A stretch of DNA of 64,000 nucleotides from Bog-473 sp963800725 (GTDB lineage Bacteria > Actinomycetota > Acidimicrobiia > Acidimicrobiales > RAAP-2). Positions within the stretch are counted from its first letter, which is position 1, and every line of letters starts with the position of its first letter. A program made the translations under genes and the position numbers. Positions 9,975 through 17,792 of the stretch are shown piece after piece. A model generated the notes under the pieces. That model saw only the letters and a program-made list of their open reading frames with translations. It was not told the origin of the DNA and searched no databases. The stretch is taken from the NCBI GenBank assembly GCA_963800725.1, contig CAWDCE010000009.1:57011-121010 (forward strand), read 5' to 3'.

Positions 9975-10223
9975 TTACCGCTTCTTGGCCAACTTCGAGA
10001 TCTTCTGATTGAGTTTCTTGTTCTGCTTCTTGGCCTTGGCAAGTTTGCGATGCAGTTCAGCGATCTCGAGTTCGTGGCGATCAGCTGACGCCGACAGCAC
10101 ATTCATGCAGCTGCAGAGCAACAAGAAGATCTCTTGTTGCTTCAACACTTCGGGCACAGAGGTCGATTGCAGGAACATCTTGAGAAATTCCTGGTCGATT
10201 TCTTCCCTGGTACTCACCCCCAT
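9975..10223 (-). CDS. small coiled-coil protein of unknown function
   Basis: An 82-residue reading from ATG at 10223 (a GTG two codons later could also start). The middle is hydrophobic and amphipathic (EEIDQEFLKMFLQS, QEIFLLLCSCMNVLS). The C-terminal 35 residues (EIAELHRKLAKAKKQNKKL and onward) form a Lys-rich heptad coiled coil ending LAKKR. Composition is unlike the shadow frames around it, and Lys use is high for this GC content, which supports a real gene. A structural or DNA/polymer-granule-binding role is possible by shape only. No family recognised. Confidence 0.55.
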   Translation of the reverse strand: MGVSTREEIDQEFLKMFLQSTSVPEVLKQQEIFLLLCSCMNVLSASADRHELEIAELHRKLAKAKKQNKKLNQKISKLAKKR

Positions 10224-10753
10224 AGCGTAGATGCACCGCGGCCATAAGACCAGGGTCGGGGCAATTTCGTGTCGAAACGCGTGGGACGCGAGCTGACGTC
10301 CGCGACGTACGCCGTGCCCTTGAGCACGCGACATCATTGTCCCCACCCCGTCTGCATTCGCGGTGCAGTCCGGCGACGGCCGCGTGCGTTGGGTCGCTGC
10401 GGGGCGGCTCGATCAGGACCCCGATCGCTCGGGCGTGTTGCGGGCGAACGCAACCGAGGGGTCACCTTTTCACCAGGAGTCCCGAGTGTGGCGGTGATCG
10501 CGAATCCCACGTCGAATCGTGGGCAGATCAACCACCGAGGCAGTTGCGTCCAATCGGACGCGAAGCGAAACGGTGGCACGCTGAGGGCCGGCGCCCCGCG
10601 GTAGCCAATGGACGAACGCGTTGGCGTCGACGATGCCGCAGGCGCAGTGCGCCCGTCCGTTTTCTGCTGCGACGTGCCTTGGTGGTTGGTGACTCGAATG
10701 AACCCGACGTTGTCGTGTCGTGAGCGATCAGGCGACGTTCGGTCCTTCGGTAC
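10224..10753. other. intergenic region without supported gene
   Basis: About 530 bases between the coiled-coil gene and ctaB. A short stretch near 10490-10530 (SVAVIANPT) recalls the start of a diacylglycerol-kinase domain but does not continue, so nothing is called. Confidence 0.45.
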
Positions 10754-11725
10754 TCAATGCAGGTGGTTGGCGATCAAGACGTCGCCGGCCATGGCGACGA
10801 AGAGCACGGTGAGGTAGGTGATCGAGTAGCTAAAGACCCGCATGGCTTCGCGCCCGGTGGCCCGGTCGGCCCGGGCCAGGTGCCACAGCCTGGTGGTCAT
10901 GAACAAGAACCCGGCCCCGAGGGCGGCGGCGGCGATCAGGTAGATCAGGCCCAGATGGGCCACCGGGCCGAAGAGAAGCGAGGTGGCCACCAACGCCACG
11001 GTGTAGGCCACGATCTCGGTGGTGGTCCGGCGCATGGAGGCAACGACAGGGAGCATCGGGACATCGGCCGCGGCGTAGTCGTCTTTGTAGCGCACGGCCA
11101 GGGCCCAAAAGTGCGGGGGCGTCCAGATGAAGATGATGGCGAAGAGCACGATGGGGGCCCAGGACAGCGAATTGGTGACGGCGGCCCAACCGACCAGGAC
11201 CGGGACCGCCCCGGCGGCCCCTCCAATCACGATGTTCTGCGAGGAACGGCGCTTGAGCCACAACGTGTAGACAAAGACGTAGAACAAGGTGGCCGAGACC
11301 GCCAACGCGGCGGACAGCAGGTTCACCACCAGCCACAACTCGACGAAGGCGGCCACTTCGAGGGTGATGGCGAAGATGAGGGCCGCCCTCGGGGTCATGG
11401 CCCCGGTGACCAAGGGCCGCTTCTTGGTCCGCTTCATCAACTTGTCGATGTCGCGGTCGACCACCATGTTGATGGCATTGGCCCCGCCGGCGGCCAGGGC
11501 ACCGCCGAGCAAGGTGGCCGCCATCAGCCACAGCGGCGGCAGACCCCGTTGGGCCACCACCATGGTGGGCAGCGTCGTGATCAAGAGCAACTCGATGATG
11601 CGCGGCTTGGTCAGCGCAACATAGGCACCAATGGTGGACCATCGATTCCGGCTCCTGACACTCGTGCCGTCCAACAAGGTCATTGGGGGGAGCATAGGGC
11701 GCAAAGCGCACGGCGGCGAAGACAT
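10754..11725 (-). CDS. ctaB: protoheme IX farnesyltransferase (heme O synthase)
   Basis: A UbiA-type polytopic prenyltransferase of about 309-323 aa that farnesylates heme b to heme O for the aa3 oxidase. The first Asp-rich motif is NMVVDRDIDKLMKRTKKRPL and the second region is YKDDYAAADVPMLPV. ALTKPRIIELLL, IWTPPHFWALA and about nine membrane segments are present. Starts are ambiguous: 11725, or the internal Met of MTLLDGTSV at 11683; no strong ribosome site is visible for either. It is divergent from the SCO fusion gene and about 4 kb from the oxidase subunits, consistent with heme supply to that enzyme. Confidence 0.92.
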   Translation of the reverse strand: MSSPPCALRPMLPPMTLLDGTSVRSRNRWSTIGAYVALTKPRIIELLLITTLPTMVVAQRGLPPLWLMAATLLGGALAAGGANAINMVVDRDIDKLMKRTKKRPLVTGAMTPRAALIFAITLEVAAFVELWLVVNLLSAALAVSATLFYVFVYTLWLKRRSSQNIVIGGAAGAVPVLVGWAAVTNSLSWAPIVLFAIIFIWTPPHFWALAVRYKDDYAAADVPMLPVVASMRRTTTEIVAYTVALVATSLLFGPVAHLGLIYLIAAAALGAGFLFMTTRLWHLARADRATGREAMRVFSYSITYLTVLFVAMAGDVLIANHLH

Positions 11726-11853
11726 CGTCCGAAAGGAACGGACGTGCCCGAAAGTTCGTCTGGCGAGCGCCGTGGAACGAGTGGTGGGGTTAGCCTCGCG
11801 TGGTGGCCCGCTTGGTGACGATGCACCGACTTTCGCTTGGGACCCGCTAGCCC

Positions 11854-13695
11854 ATGCCGGGCATGGGTCGGCCCCTTCAGTCGAACAACACCACTGTCGT
11901 CTCGGCGTTCCATAGCGCCCTGTGGCACCAACTCTTATTCGTGCTGCTGGTCGCCGCCCTGCTCGCCGTGACCTTCAACGTGATCCGCACAATTCAGTAC
12001 CGTCGACTTCGGGCCGCCGGCGAGACTGACTTTCCTACCGGCGAGCGGTGGAGCACCGAGGAGCCACCGGCGCGCCGGCTTTTTCGCTATGGCTTCGGGT
12101 TGCTGTGGATCCTCGACGGCCTATTGCAGCTTCAGTCGTCGATGCCCTTGGGCCTTCCCCAAAACGTCATCCAGCCCTCGGCCAGCACGTCGCCGCAATG
12201 GGTCCAACACATCGTCAACAGCGGCGTCAACATCTGGACGCTGCATCCCGTGCAGGCAGCGGCGGCCAGTGTGTGGATTCAGATCGGTCTCGGCCTGTGG
12301 CTGCTGGTGGCGCCACGCGGGCTGTGGTCCCGCTTCGGTGGTGTGGCGAGCGTCGGGTGGGGCCTCGTGGTCTGGGTCTTCGGTGAGGCCTTCGGTGGGA
12401 TTTTCGCTCCGGGACTGACGTGGCTCTTCGGTGCTCCCGGTGCGGTGCTGATCTATTGCGTCGGAGGGATACTGGTCGCCCTACCCGACCGGGCGTATGC
12501 AACCGCCCGGACCGGTCGCATCGTCTTGGCCTCGTGTGGGGGCTTCCTCATCGGGGCGGCCCTCCTGCAGGCGTGGCCAGGTCGAGGTTTTTGGCAAGGT
12601 CGTCCGCAGGCGCCGGATCACGTCGGCACGTTGGCCGGCATGGTCACCCAGATGGCCCAGACGCCCCAACCGGGCGTCTTCTCTTCGTGGGTACGGGATT
12701 TTGCCTCGTTCGACACCGCGCACGGTTGGGCGGTCAACTTGATCGCGGTCCTCTTGATGGCGGGCATCGGTATCGCCTTGTGTACTGGGCGCCCCAACGT
12801 CACCAGACCGGCAGTAATCGCGGCAGTGGTGCTGTGTCTGGCCGATTGGGTGCTGGTCGAGGACCTCGGATTCTTCGGCGGCACCGGCACCGATCCAAAC
12901 AACATGTTGCCGAGTGCCCTCCTCATCGTTGGCGGCTATGTGGCGATGGTGCGGCTGCCCAAGCCGGTCGCCGCCACTCAGAGCGCCCTCGATCCCGCGG
13001 CGGTGCCGAGGTCCGGTCCGTGGTGGGAGTGGGTGACACCCACATACCTGCTCAGAATCTTTGCCGTCGTGGGCACCGCGGTGGTCGTACTGGTCGGCGC
13101 CGCGCCGATGTCTCTCGCTGCCACGAATCCCAACGCCGACCCGATCATCTCCCAGGCCCTCAACGGGACGCCGAACGCCATCAACCTGGCGGCCCCGGGG
13201 TTTCGACTGGTGGATCAGCGTGGAACGCCGGTGTCACTCTCAAGCCTTCGGGGTCACACCGTTGCCCTGACGTTCTTGGATCCGGTCTGCACGTCTGACT
13301 GCCCGCTGATCGCACAGGAGTTCAAGCAGGCCGATGAGCGGCTGGGTGCGGGAGCCTCCAATGTGGATTTTGTGGCGATTGTGGCAAACCCGATCTACCG
13401 TTCCGTGTCGTTCACCCAGGCATTCGATCGCCAAGAGGGCCTCGCTCACCTCAAGAACTGGCTGTTCTTGACCGGCTCGGTCGCCCAGCTCCAGCGGGTC
13501 TGGAACTCCTATGGGGTGTTGGTCGAGACGGCCGGTGCGGGGGCGATGATCGCTCACAGCGACCTGGCATTTGTGATTGACGCAAATGGACGTGAACGGG
13601 TCGCAATGGAGAACGATCCGGGTTCGGGCGGCGCGACGTCGTCGTCGTTCTCCTCCCTCCTCCTCGACCGAATCAATCTGCTCAAGAATTCGTGA
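11854..13695 (+). CDS. polytopic membrane protein fused to SCO1/SenC domain
   Basis: A 613-aa fusion. Residues about 25-400 carry roughly eight hydrophobic helices with the motifs RYGFGLLWILDGLLQLQ and LVVWVFGEAFGGI. A further helix at about 405-425 leads to a periplasmic thioredoxin-like SCO domain. The copper-binding CTSDC lies at about residues 478-482 and the partner His at about 567 (AHSDLAFVID). SCO proteins deliver copper to the CuA site of oxidase subunit II, whose gene is 3 kb downstream. The fused integral domain may be a copper channel or anchor (inference). Its stop overlaps the next start (GTGA). Confidence 0.85.
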   Translation: MPGMGRPLQSNNTTVVSAFHSALWHQLLFVLLVAALLAVTFNVIRTIQYRRLRAAGETDFPTGERWSTEEPPARRLFRYGFGLLWILDGLLQLQSSMPLGLPQNVIQPSASTSPQWVQHIVNSGVNIWTLHPVQAAAASVWIQIGLGLWLLVAPRGLWSRFGGVASVGWGLVVWVFGEAFGGIFAPGLTWLFGAPGAVLIYCVGGILVALPDRAYATARTGRIVLASCGGFLIGAALLQAWPGRGFWQGRPQAPDHVGTLAGMVTQMAQTPQPGVFSSWVRDFASFDTAHGWAVNLIAVLLMAGIGIALCTGRPNVTRPAVIAAVVLCLADWVLVEDLGFFGGTGTDPNNMLPSALLIVGGYVAMVRLPKPVAATQSALDPAAVPRSGPWWEWVTPTYLLRIFAVVGTAVVVLVGAAPMSLAATNPNADPIISQALNGTPNAINLAAPGFRLVDQRGTPVSLSSLRGHTVALTFLDPVCTSDCPLIAQEFKQADERLGAGASNVDFVAIVANPIYRSVSFTQAFDRQEGLAHLKNWLFLTGSVAQLQRVWNSYGVLVETAGAGAMIAHSDLAFVIDANGRERVAMENDPGSGGATSSSFSSLLLDRINLLKNS

Positions 13696-14879
13696 AGTCC
13701 CGAGCTCGTGGCAAGCGGATGGCTGCCCTTTTCCTTCTGCCGGCCCTAGTCCTTCCATTGGTCGCGTTGGCGCCGGGGGCGCTCCCGAGCCAGGGAGCGG
13801 CACCGCAACCGGCGCCGGTGGCGGCACCGCTCGAGGTCGGGCTCACAACCTCGGCCGGATCATGGGCGGTGGTGCCGATGGGCCAACTCGGCACGCCGCT
13901 CAATACCTTTTGGGAGCTCTTCTTCCGGGCGACTGGTGCCACGCGGTGGACGCTGACTACTCCCGCGGGAGTGGCCGACAATGGGGGGCTGGCGGTGAGT
14001 GCCCCGGCGAGTGGAGGTGTCGGGGTCGGATTCCTCCCCAGCCAATTGCTGAAGTTCTCACCGCTGGCTTTGAGCGAGAACAACGGTTCGACCTGGAGTC
14101 CGGCGTTGGTGCCGTCATCGTTGGTGGCGGTGCCCGATGCGTTGGCGACGCAAGGAGCCACGGGGTCGGCGCTGGCGCTGGTCCAGCGTCGGGGCACCCA
14201 GGTACTTTCGAGTGTGGCAGGGCTGCTCAAATGGTCGTCCGTCGCGGGCCGCGGGGACCTTGCTGCAGGGGCCAACCGCGTGTGCGACATCGGTGGCCTC
14301 CAGGCGGTGGCCTTCGGTCCCAACGCCGTGCCAATGGTCGGCGCCCAATGCCGCCGCCCCGGAGTGGTCGGGGTATTTAGTGAAGTCGCCGGGCGTTGGC
14401 GCTTGAGCGGGCCGGTGCTGAATGGTCCGTTGGCCCACGCCACCGCCACCGTGGTGCGGCTCAACTCGTCCGCCGGGCTCCCCGTGGCCCTGATCGCCAC
14501 CAGCGGGGCTGGTCGCCGGACGCTCATCGCGGCATGGGGCTCTGCCGGCGGTACCTGGAGCGAGTCCCAGCCGCTCGGCATCAAGGAGAATCAGCGGGTG
14601 GCGTCAAGTGCGGTCGGGGCCACTGGCGACCAGGCCGTTCTCCTCGCGGCGCCCGGATCGCGCGACGCCCTGGCGGTCAGCCTCGGTCCGGATCAGGCCT
14701 GGAACCAATTGCCACCGCCTCCGCTCGACACCGTGACCGTCGCCCTTTCCGCCGACGGCTCCGTCGACGCATTTGCGGTGAACGGCGCCGTCCTTTCGGT
14801 ATTCACCCTGGGTCAAGGGCAGTCGACGTGGCGGCTGGCCCAGAAGCTGCGGGTCCCCCTCTCCTATGGATCGTCATGA
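13692..14879 (+). CDS. secreted beta-propeller-like protein of unknown function
   Basis: A 395-aa protein with a signal peptide (MKSRARGKRM then a Leu/Val/Ala-rich segment to about residue 30). The mature part is Ser/Gly/Val-rich and repeats short beta units (GSTWSPALV, AGRWRLSGPV, GGTWSESQP, QSTWRLAQ) spaced like the blades of a BNR or propeller fold. No catalytic motif is evident. The GTG start overlaps the stop of the SCO fusion, and CtaG follows, so it is probably part of oxidase assembly or of the surface around it. Function unknown. Confidence 0.7.
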   Translation: MKSRARGKRMAALFLLPALVLPLVALAPGALPSQGAAPQPAPVAAPLEVGLTTSAGSWAVVPMGQLGTPLNTFWELFFRATGATRWTLTTPAGVADNGGLAVSAPASGGVGVGFLPSQLLKFSPLALSENNGSTWSPALVPSSLVAVPDALATQGATGSALALVQRRGTQVLSSVAGLLKWSSVAGRGDLAAGANRVCDIGGLQAVAFGPNAVPMVGAQCRRPGVVGVFSEVAGRWRLSGPVLNGPLAHATATVVRLNSSAGLPVALIATSGAGRRTLIAAWGSAGGTWSESQPLGIKENQRVASSAVGATGDQAVLLAAPGSRDALAVSLGPDQAWNQLPPPPLDTVTVALSADGSVDAFAVNGAVLSVFTLGQGQSTWRLAQKLRVPLSYGSS

Positions 14880-14937
14880 GCGCGGTGGCACTGCGTAACG
14901 TGGTCGCACCTGTGATTATCCGAGGCGGTAGCGCTCC

Positions 14938-15861
14938 TTGAACTATTTCATCGACCACTGGAGTTTCGATCCGTTCGTCCTAGTCGTGGCGGCCGTCGTC
15001 ATCTTGAACGAGGTTGGCCTGGCGAACCTGCGTCGCCGCTCGGTGCCGTCTCGCACCAAGCAGCGGCGCCACCGCTCCTACTGCTTTTATGCCGGCCTCA
15101 TCCTCCTCCTGATCGCCGTGATGTCTCCCGTCGATTACTGGGCGAGCGATTACTTCTTCGTGCACATGATCGAGCACATCCTCATCGCGTTCTTCGCTCC
15201 CGCCCTGATCGTGATCGGGGCCCCATGGATCCCGTTGCTCCACGGGCTCCCTGTCGCTGTGCGCCGTCGGGGCGGCCGCGCCGTGCTCCTCGGCCGGTGG
15301 GCACCGCAATTGCGGGCACTCGGGCGTTTTGTGACGAATCCGTGGACGGCCCTGGTCTCGTTCAACTTGGTGATGGTGCTCTGGCACGTCCCGGTCCTCT
15401 TCGACGCCGCCGAAAACAATCAAACGATTCACATCTGGGTGATGCACGCCAGCTTCTTCGTGACCGGCGTGCTCTTTTGGCTGACGATTATCCCGTCGCA
15501 CCCCTTCCGGCTCAAGACGTCGCCGCTGTGGCAGATAGGCGCCATCATCAGCACCAACGTGGTGATGTTCGTCATTGCAATGTCGCTGTCGCTGTTCACC
15601 CAGACCAGCTGGTACGACGTCTACGCCCACGTCCCGGGCGTGACGCTCTCTCCGTTCGCCGATCAGCAGATCGGCGCGGCGATCCTGTGGGTGTGCGGTG
15701 ACTTCTGGGCCATTCCCGCACTCGGGTACGTGATCAAGCGGGGCATCGACAACGAAGGGGGCTTCTCGGCGGCGATCGACCGGGTCTTGCATCGCGGCCC
15801 GACCCCGACGCTCGAACAATTGCGCGCACCCGCCATGGGGGAGTCGGGTCGAAGGGCCTGA
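14938..15861 (+). CDS. ctaG: cytochrome c oxidase assembly protein, caa3_CtaG family
   Basis: A 307-aa polytopic protein with about seven membrane helices. Landmarks are MSPVDYWASDYFFVHMIEHILI, FNLVMVLWHVPVLFDAA, HIWVMHASFFVTGVLFW and DQQIGAAILWVCGDFW. The His and acidic residues in these helices are conserved in the CtaG family, which takes part in copper insertion into oxidase. The TTG start at 14938 fits the family N-terminus, but the start is not well marked by a ribosome site. It sits directly before the cupredoxin/oxidase operon. Confidence 0.9.
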   Translation: MNYFIDHWSFDPFVLVVAAVVILNEVGLANLRRRSVPSRTKQRRHRSYCFYAGLILLLIAVMSPVDYWASDYFFVHMIEHILIAFFAPALIVIGAPWIPLLHGLPVAVRRRGGRAVLLGRWAPQLRALGRFVTNPWTALVSFNLVMVLWHVPVLFDAAENNQTIHIWVMHASFFVTGVLFWLTIIPSHPFRLKTSPLWQIGAIISTNVVMFVIAMSLSLFTQTSWYDVYAHVPGVTLSPFADQQIGAAILWVCGDFWAIPALGYVIKRGIDNEGGFSAAIDRVLHRGPTPTLEQLRAPAMGESGRRA

Positions 15862-15922
15862 AGGTTCGGCGAGCGATTCGAGTCAGCCACCGGTCCGTCA
15901 CCGGGGTTGGATCACTAGATGA

Positions 15923-15951
15923 TTGACGAGGCCGCTTCTCGGCCGTATGGT
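15923..15951 (+). promoter_or_regulatory. candidate promoter of the oxidase operon
   Basis: TTGACG (15923-15928), a 17-base spacer and TATGGT (15946-15951) form a good sigma-70-type promoter in a 216-base gap. The spacer contains the perfect inverted repeat GGCCG-CTTCT-CGGCC, a possible operator. The cupredoxin start is about 120 bases downstream. Confidence 0.55.
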
Positions 15952-16077
15952 GCCTAAGCAGAGAACTACCTGTGAAGGTCTTGGCCGGTTAGGTAGCTCG
16001 GTTTGTGCAGGTGGCAGTCATAGGTCGAGCGCTCACTTGGGCGCTGATTATTCAAGACGGCATGGATCGGGGGTTGG

Positions 16078-16749
16078 GTGTCGAAACCGTGGAGACTGAC
16101 CACAGCGATCGGCCTGTTCGTCTTGGCGGTGATCGGTCTCGTCTTCGTGGTCATCGCACTCACCGGTGAGCCCCCGACGGTGGATTACGCGTCGGGCCAT
16201 CAACCGGGACAGCCCGTCAACGTGACCCTCCAAGCGGTCGGCTCGTACGGCAAAGCACCCAATCCGACCTGGGTCTCCTACATGGTGGAGAATCCCCAAA
16301 AGCAGTGGGTGCACACCACGTTGTTTCAGGTTCCCGCCCACACCAAGATCAACGTGACGATCTACAACTACGACTCGGGTAGCCCGCTGCGCAACCAGCA
16401 GATCGGAATGGTCGCCGGAACCCACGGTGACGTCGCCACCTTGAACGGCAAGCCCTTCAAGGTGATCAACTCCAACGCTGGCAACGGGGTGGGGCACACC
16501 TTTTCGATTCCGACCCTCGGCATCAATGTGCCGCTTTATGGGAACAACGGGAACGCCAACTTGTGCTCGGTGGCCCCTTGCAGCACGAAGTATCCCAATC
16601 AGGTGATCAAGTTCTCGTTCACCTCGCCCGGAGCGGGTCAATACCCGTGGCAATGCTTCGTGCCGTGTGCGCTCGGCTACCTCTACGGCAACGGTGGTCC
16701 GATGCAGACCATTGGTTACATGGACGGATTCGTGAAGGTGGTGGCGTGA
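16078..16749 (+). CDS. membrane-anchored cupredoxin-like protein
   Basis: A 223-aa protein with one N-terminal membrane helix (residues 8-28) and an exported cupredoxin-like beta domain. Candidate copper ligands are His at about 140 (GVGHTFSI), Cys193 and Cys197 (WQCFVPCALGY) and Met at about 209 (GGPM). The spacing copies the CuA loop C-x3-C...M of subunit II, but the position of the CuA His is Tyr. It overlaps the subunit II gene by 4 bases (GTGA), so a role as electron carrier or copper chaperone for the oxidase is likely. Not clearly plastocyanin, rusticyanin or sulfocyanin. Confidence 0.75.
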   Translation: MSKPWRLTTAIGLFVLAVIGLVFVVIALTGEPPTVDYASGHQPGQPVNVTLQAVGSYGKAPNPTWVSYMVENPQKQWVHTTLFQVPAHTKINVTIYNYDSGSPLRNQQIGMVAGTHGDVATLNGKPFKVINSNAGNGVGHTFSIPTLGINVPLYGNNGNANLCSVAPCSTKYPNQVIKFSFTSPGAGQYPWQCFVPCALGYLYGNGGPMQTIGYMDGFVKVVA

Positions 16750-17726
16750 CCGAGTCCAGCCCCGCCGCATCAGAAGACAAAGTCGCCGACGCCGGGGCGT
16801 CCGGCGACGGCGAACCACGCCACTGGTGGCGCCTGATCGCCATCTGGGTGGTGCTGGCGGCGATTCTCGACCCGCTCTTCTACATCTTTGCCGGTCCCCA
16901 CATTCCCCCCGGCACGATGACGTCGACGGCTGGTGGGGCACAGTTCGACTTCAATGTCCTGCTGGCCATTGCGCTCCCGATCCTTCTCGGCGTGTGGATC
17001 TTCTTGATCTACGCCATCGTGATCTGGCGGGCATCGCGTGGAGGGCCCGATCCGGTCGGCGGACCGGCCGCCCGGGGCAACACGTCGCTGCAGATTGGTT
17101 GGATCCTCACGACGACGGCGATCGTGCTCTTCTTGGCGGGGTTTGGCACCTACGAACTCGTCCAGCCCGAGGGTGCGGGCGGCGGTCAAGGTCCGAGTCC
17201 GATCTGGACCCCGACTTCACACAGTGTCCTCCCCATCCAGGTGATCGGTCAGCAATGGAAGTTCACCTACCGCTACCCGACTTACGGCGGGTTCGAGACC
17301 ACCGAACTCGTGATACCCGAGCACACCACGATCGCGTTTCATGTCACGTCCCTCGACGTCATCCACAGCTTCTGGGCCTATCAGCTCGGCGTGAAGGCCG
17401 ACGCCAACCCGGCCCAGGACAATGTGGCCTTTACGACGACGAACCAGCTCGGGAGTTTCAAGGTCCGCTGCTCTGAGCTCTGCGGCATCTGGCACGGAGC
17501 CATGTACAACTCAGGGGTCGTGGTGACCCCCGACGCATTTCAACAATGGGCACAGGCCACAGAGACGCGTCTGGCGGCCAACACCAAGTTGCTGCCTCCC
17601 TTTGCGTATACCTACATCCCCGACGCCAACGGTGCCGACGGCGGCTTCTATCCGGACAACGTCGATCCGTATTCGAGCGTTGAAACCTACGGGGCGACTC
17701 CGGCCCAGACGAGCTCCAAGGGCTGA
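16746..17726 (+). CDS. ctaC: cytochrome c oxidase subunit II
   Basis: A 326-aa subunit II with two membrane helices (about residues 27-45 and 60-85, with a third near 118-138) followed by the CuA cupredoxin domain. The CuA ligands are intact: His in VIHSFWAYQLG and the loop CSELCGIWHGAMY. QQWKFTYRYP is the aromatic electron-entry patch. The frame is open upstream, but GTG at 16746 overlapping the cupredoxin stop gives the expected length and N-terminus. No C-terminal cytochrome c domain is present, so it is an aa3 rather than caa3 form. Confidence 0.93.
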   Translation: MTESSPAASEDKVADAGASGDGEPRHWWRLIAIWVVLAAILDPLFYIFAGPHIPPGTMTSTAGGAQFDFNVLLAIALPILLGVWIFLIYAIVIWRASRGGPDPVGGPAARGNTSLQIGWILTTTAIVLFLAGFGTYELVQPEGAGGGQGPSPIWTPTSHSVLPIQVIGQQWKFTYRYPTYGGFETTELVIPEHTTIAFHVTSLDVIHSFWAYQLGVKADANPAQDNVAFTTTNQLGSFKVRCSELCGIWHGAMYNSGVVVTPDAFQQWAQATETRLAANTKLLPPFAYTYIPDANGADGGFYPDNVDPYSSVETYGATPAQTSSKG

Positions 17727-17792
17727 TCCGACCATGACCACACACTGCCGTTTCCTTTTCCCGCAGCGACCACTAGAAGGCGACTGAGCGCT

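Noticed and set aside
10480..10604. Segment SVAVIANPTSNRG resembling the start of a diacylglycerol kinase domain
   Set aside because: The likeness covers about 12 residues only; no further domain motifs follow in any frame.
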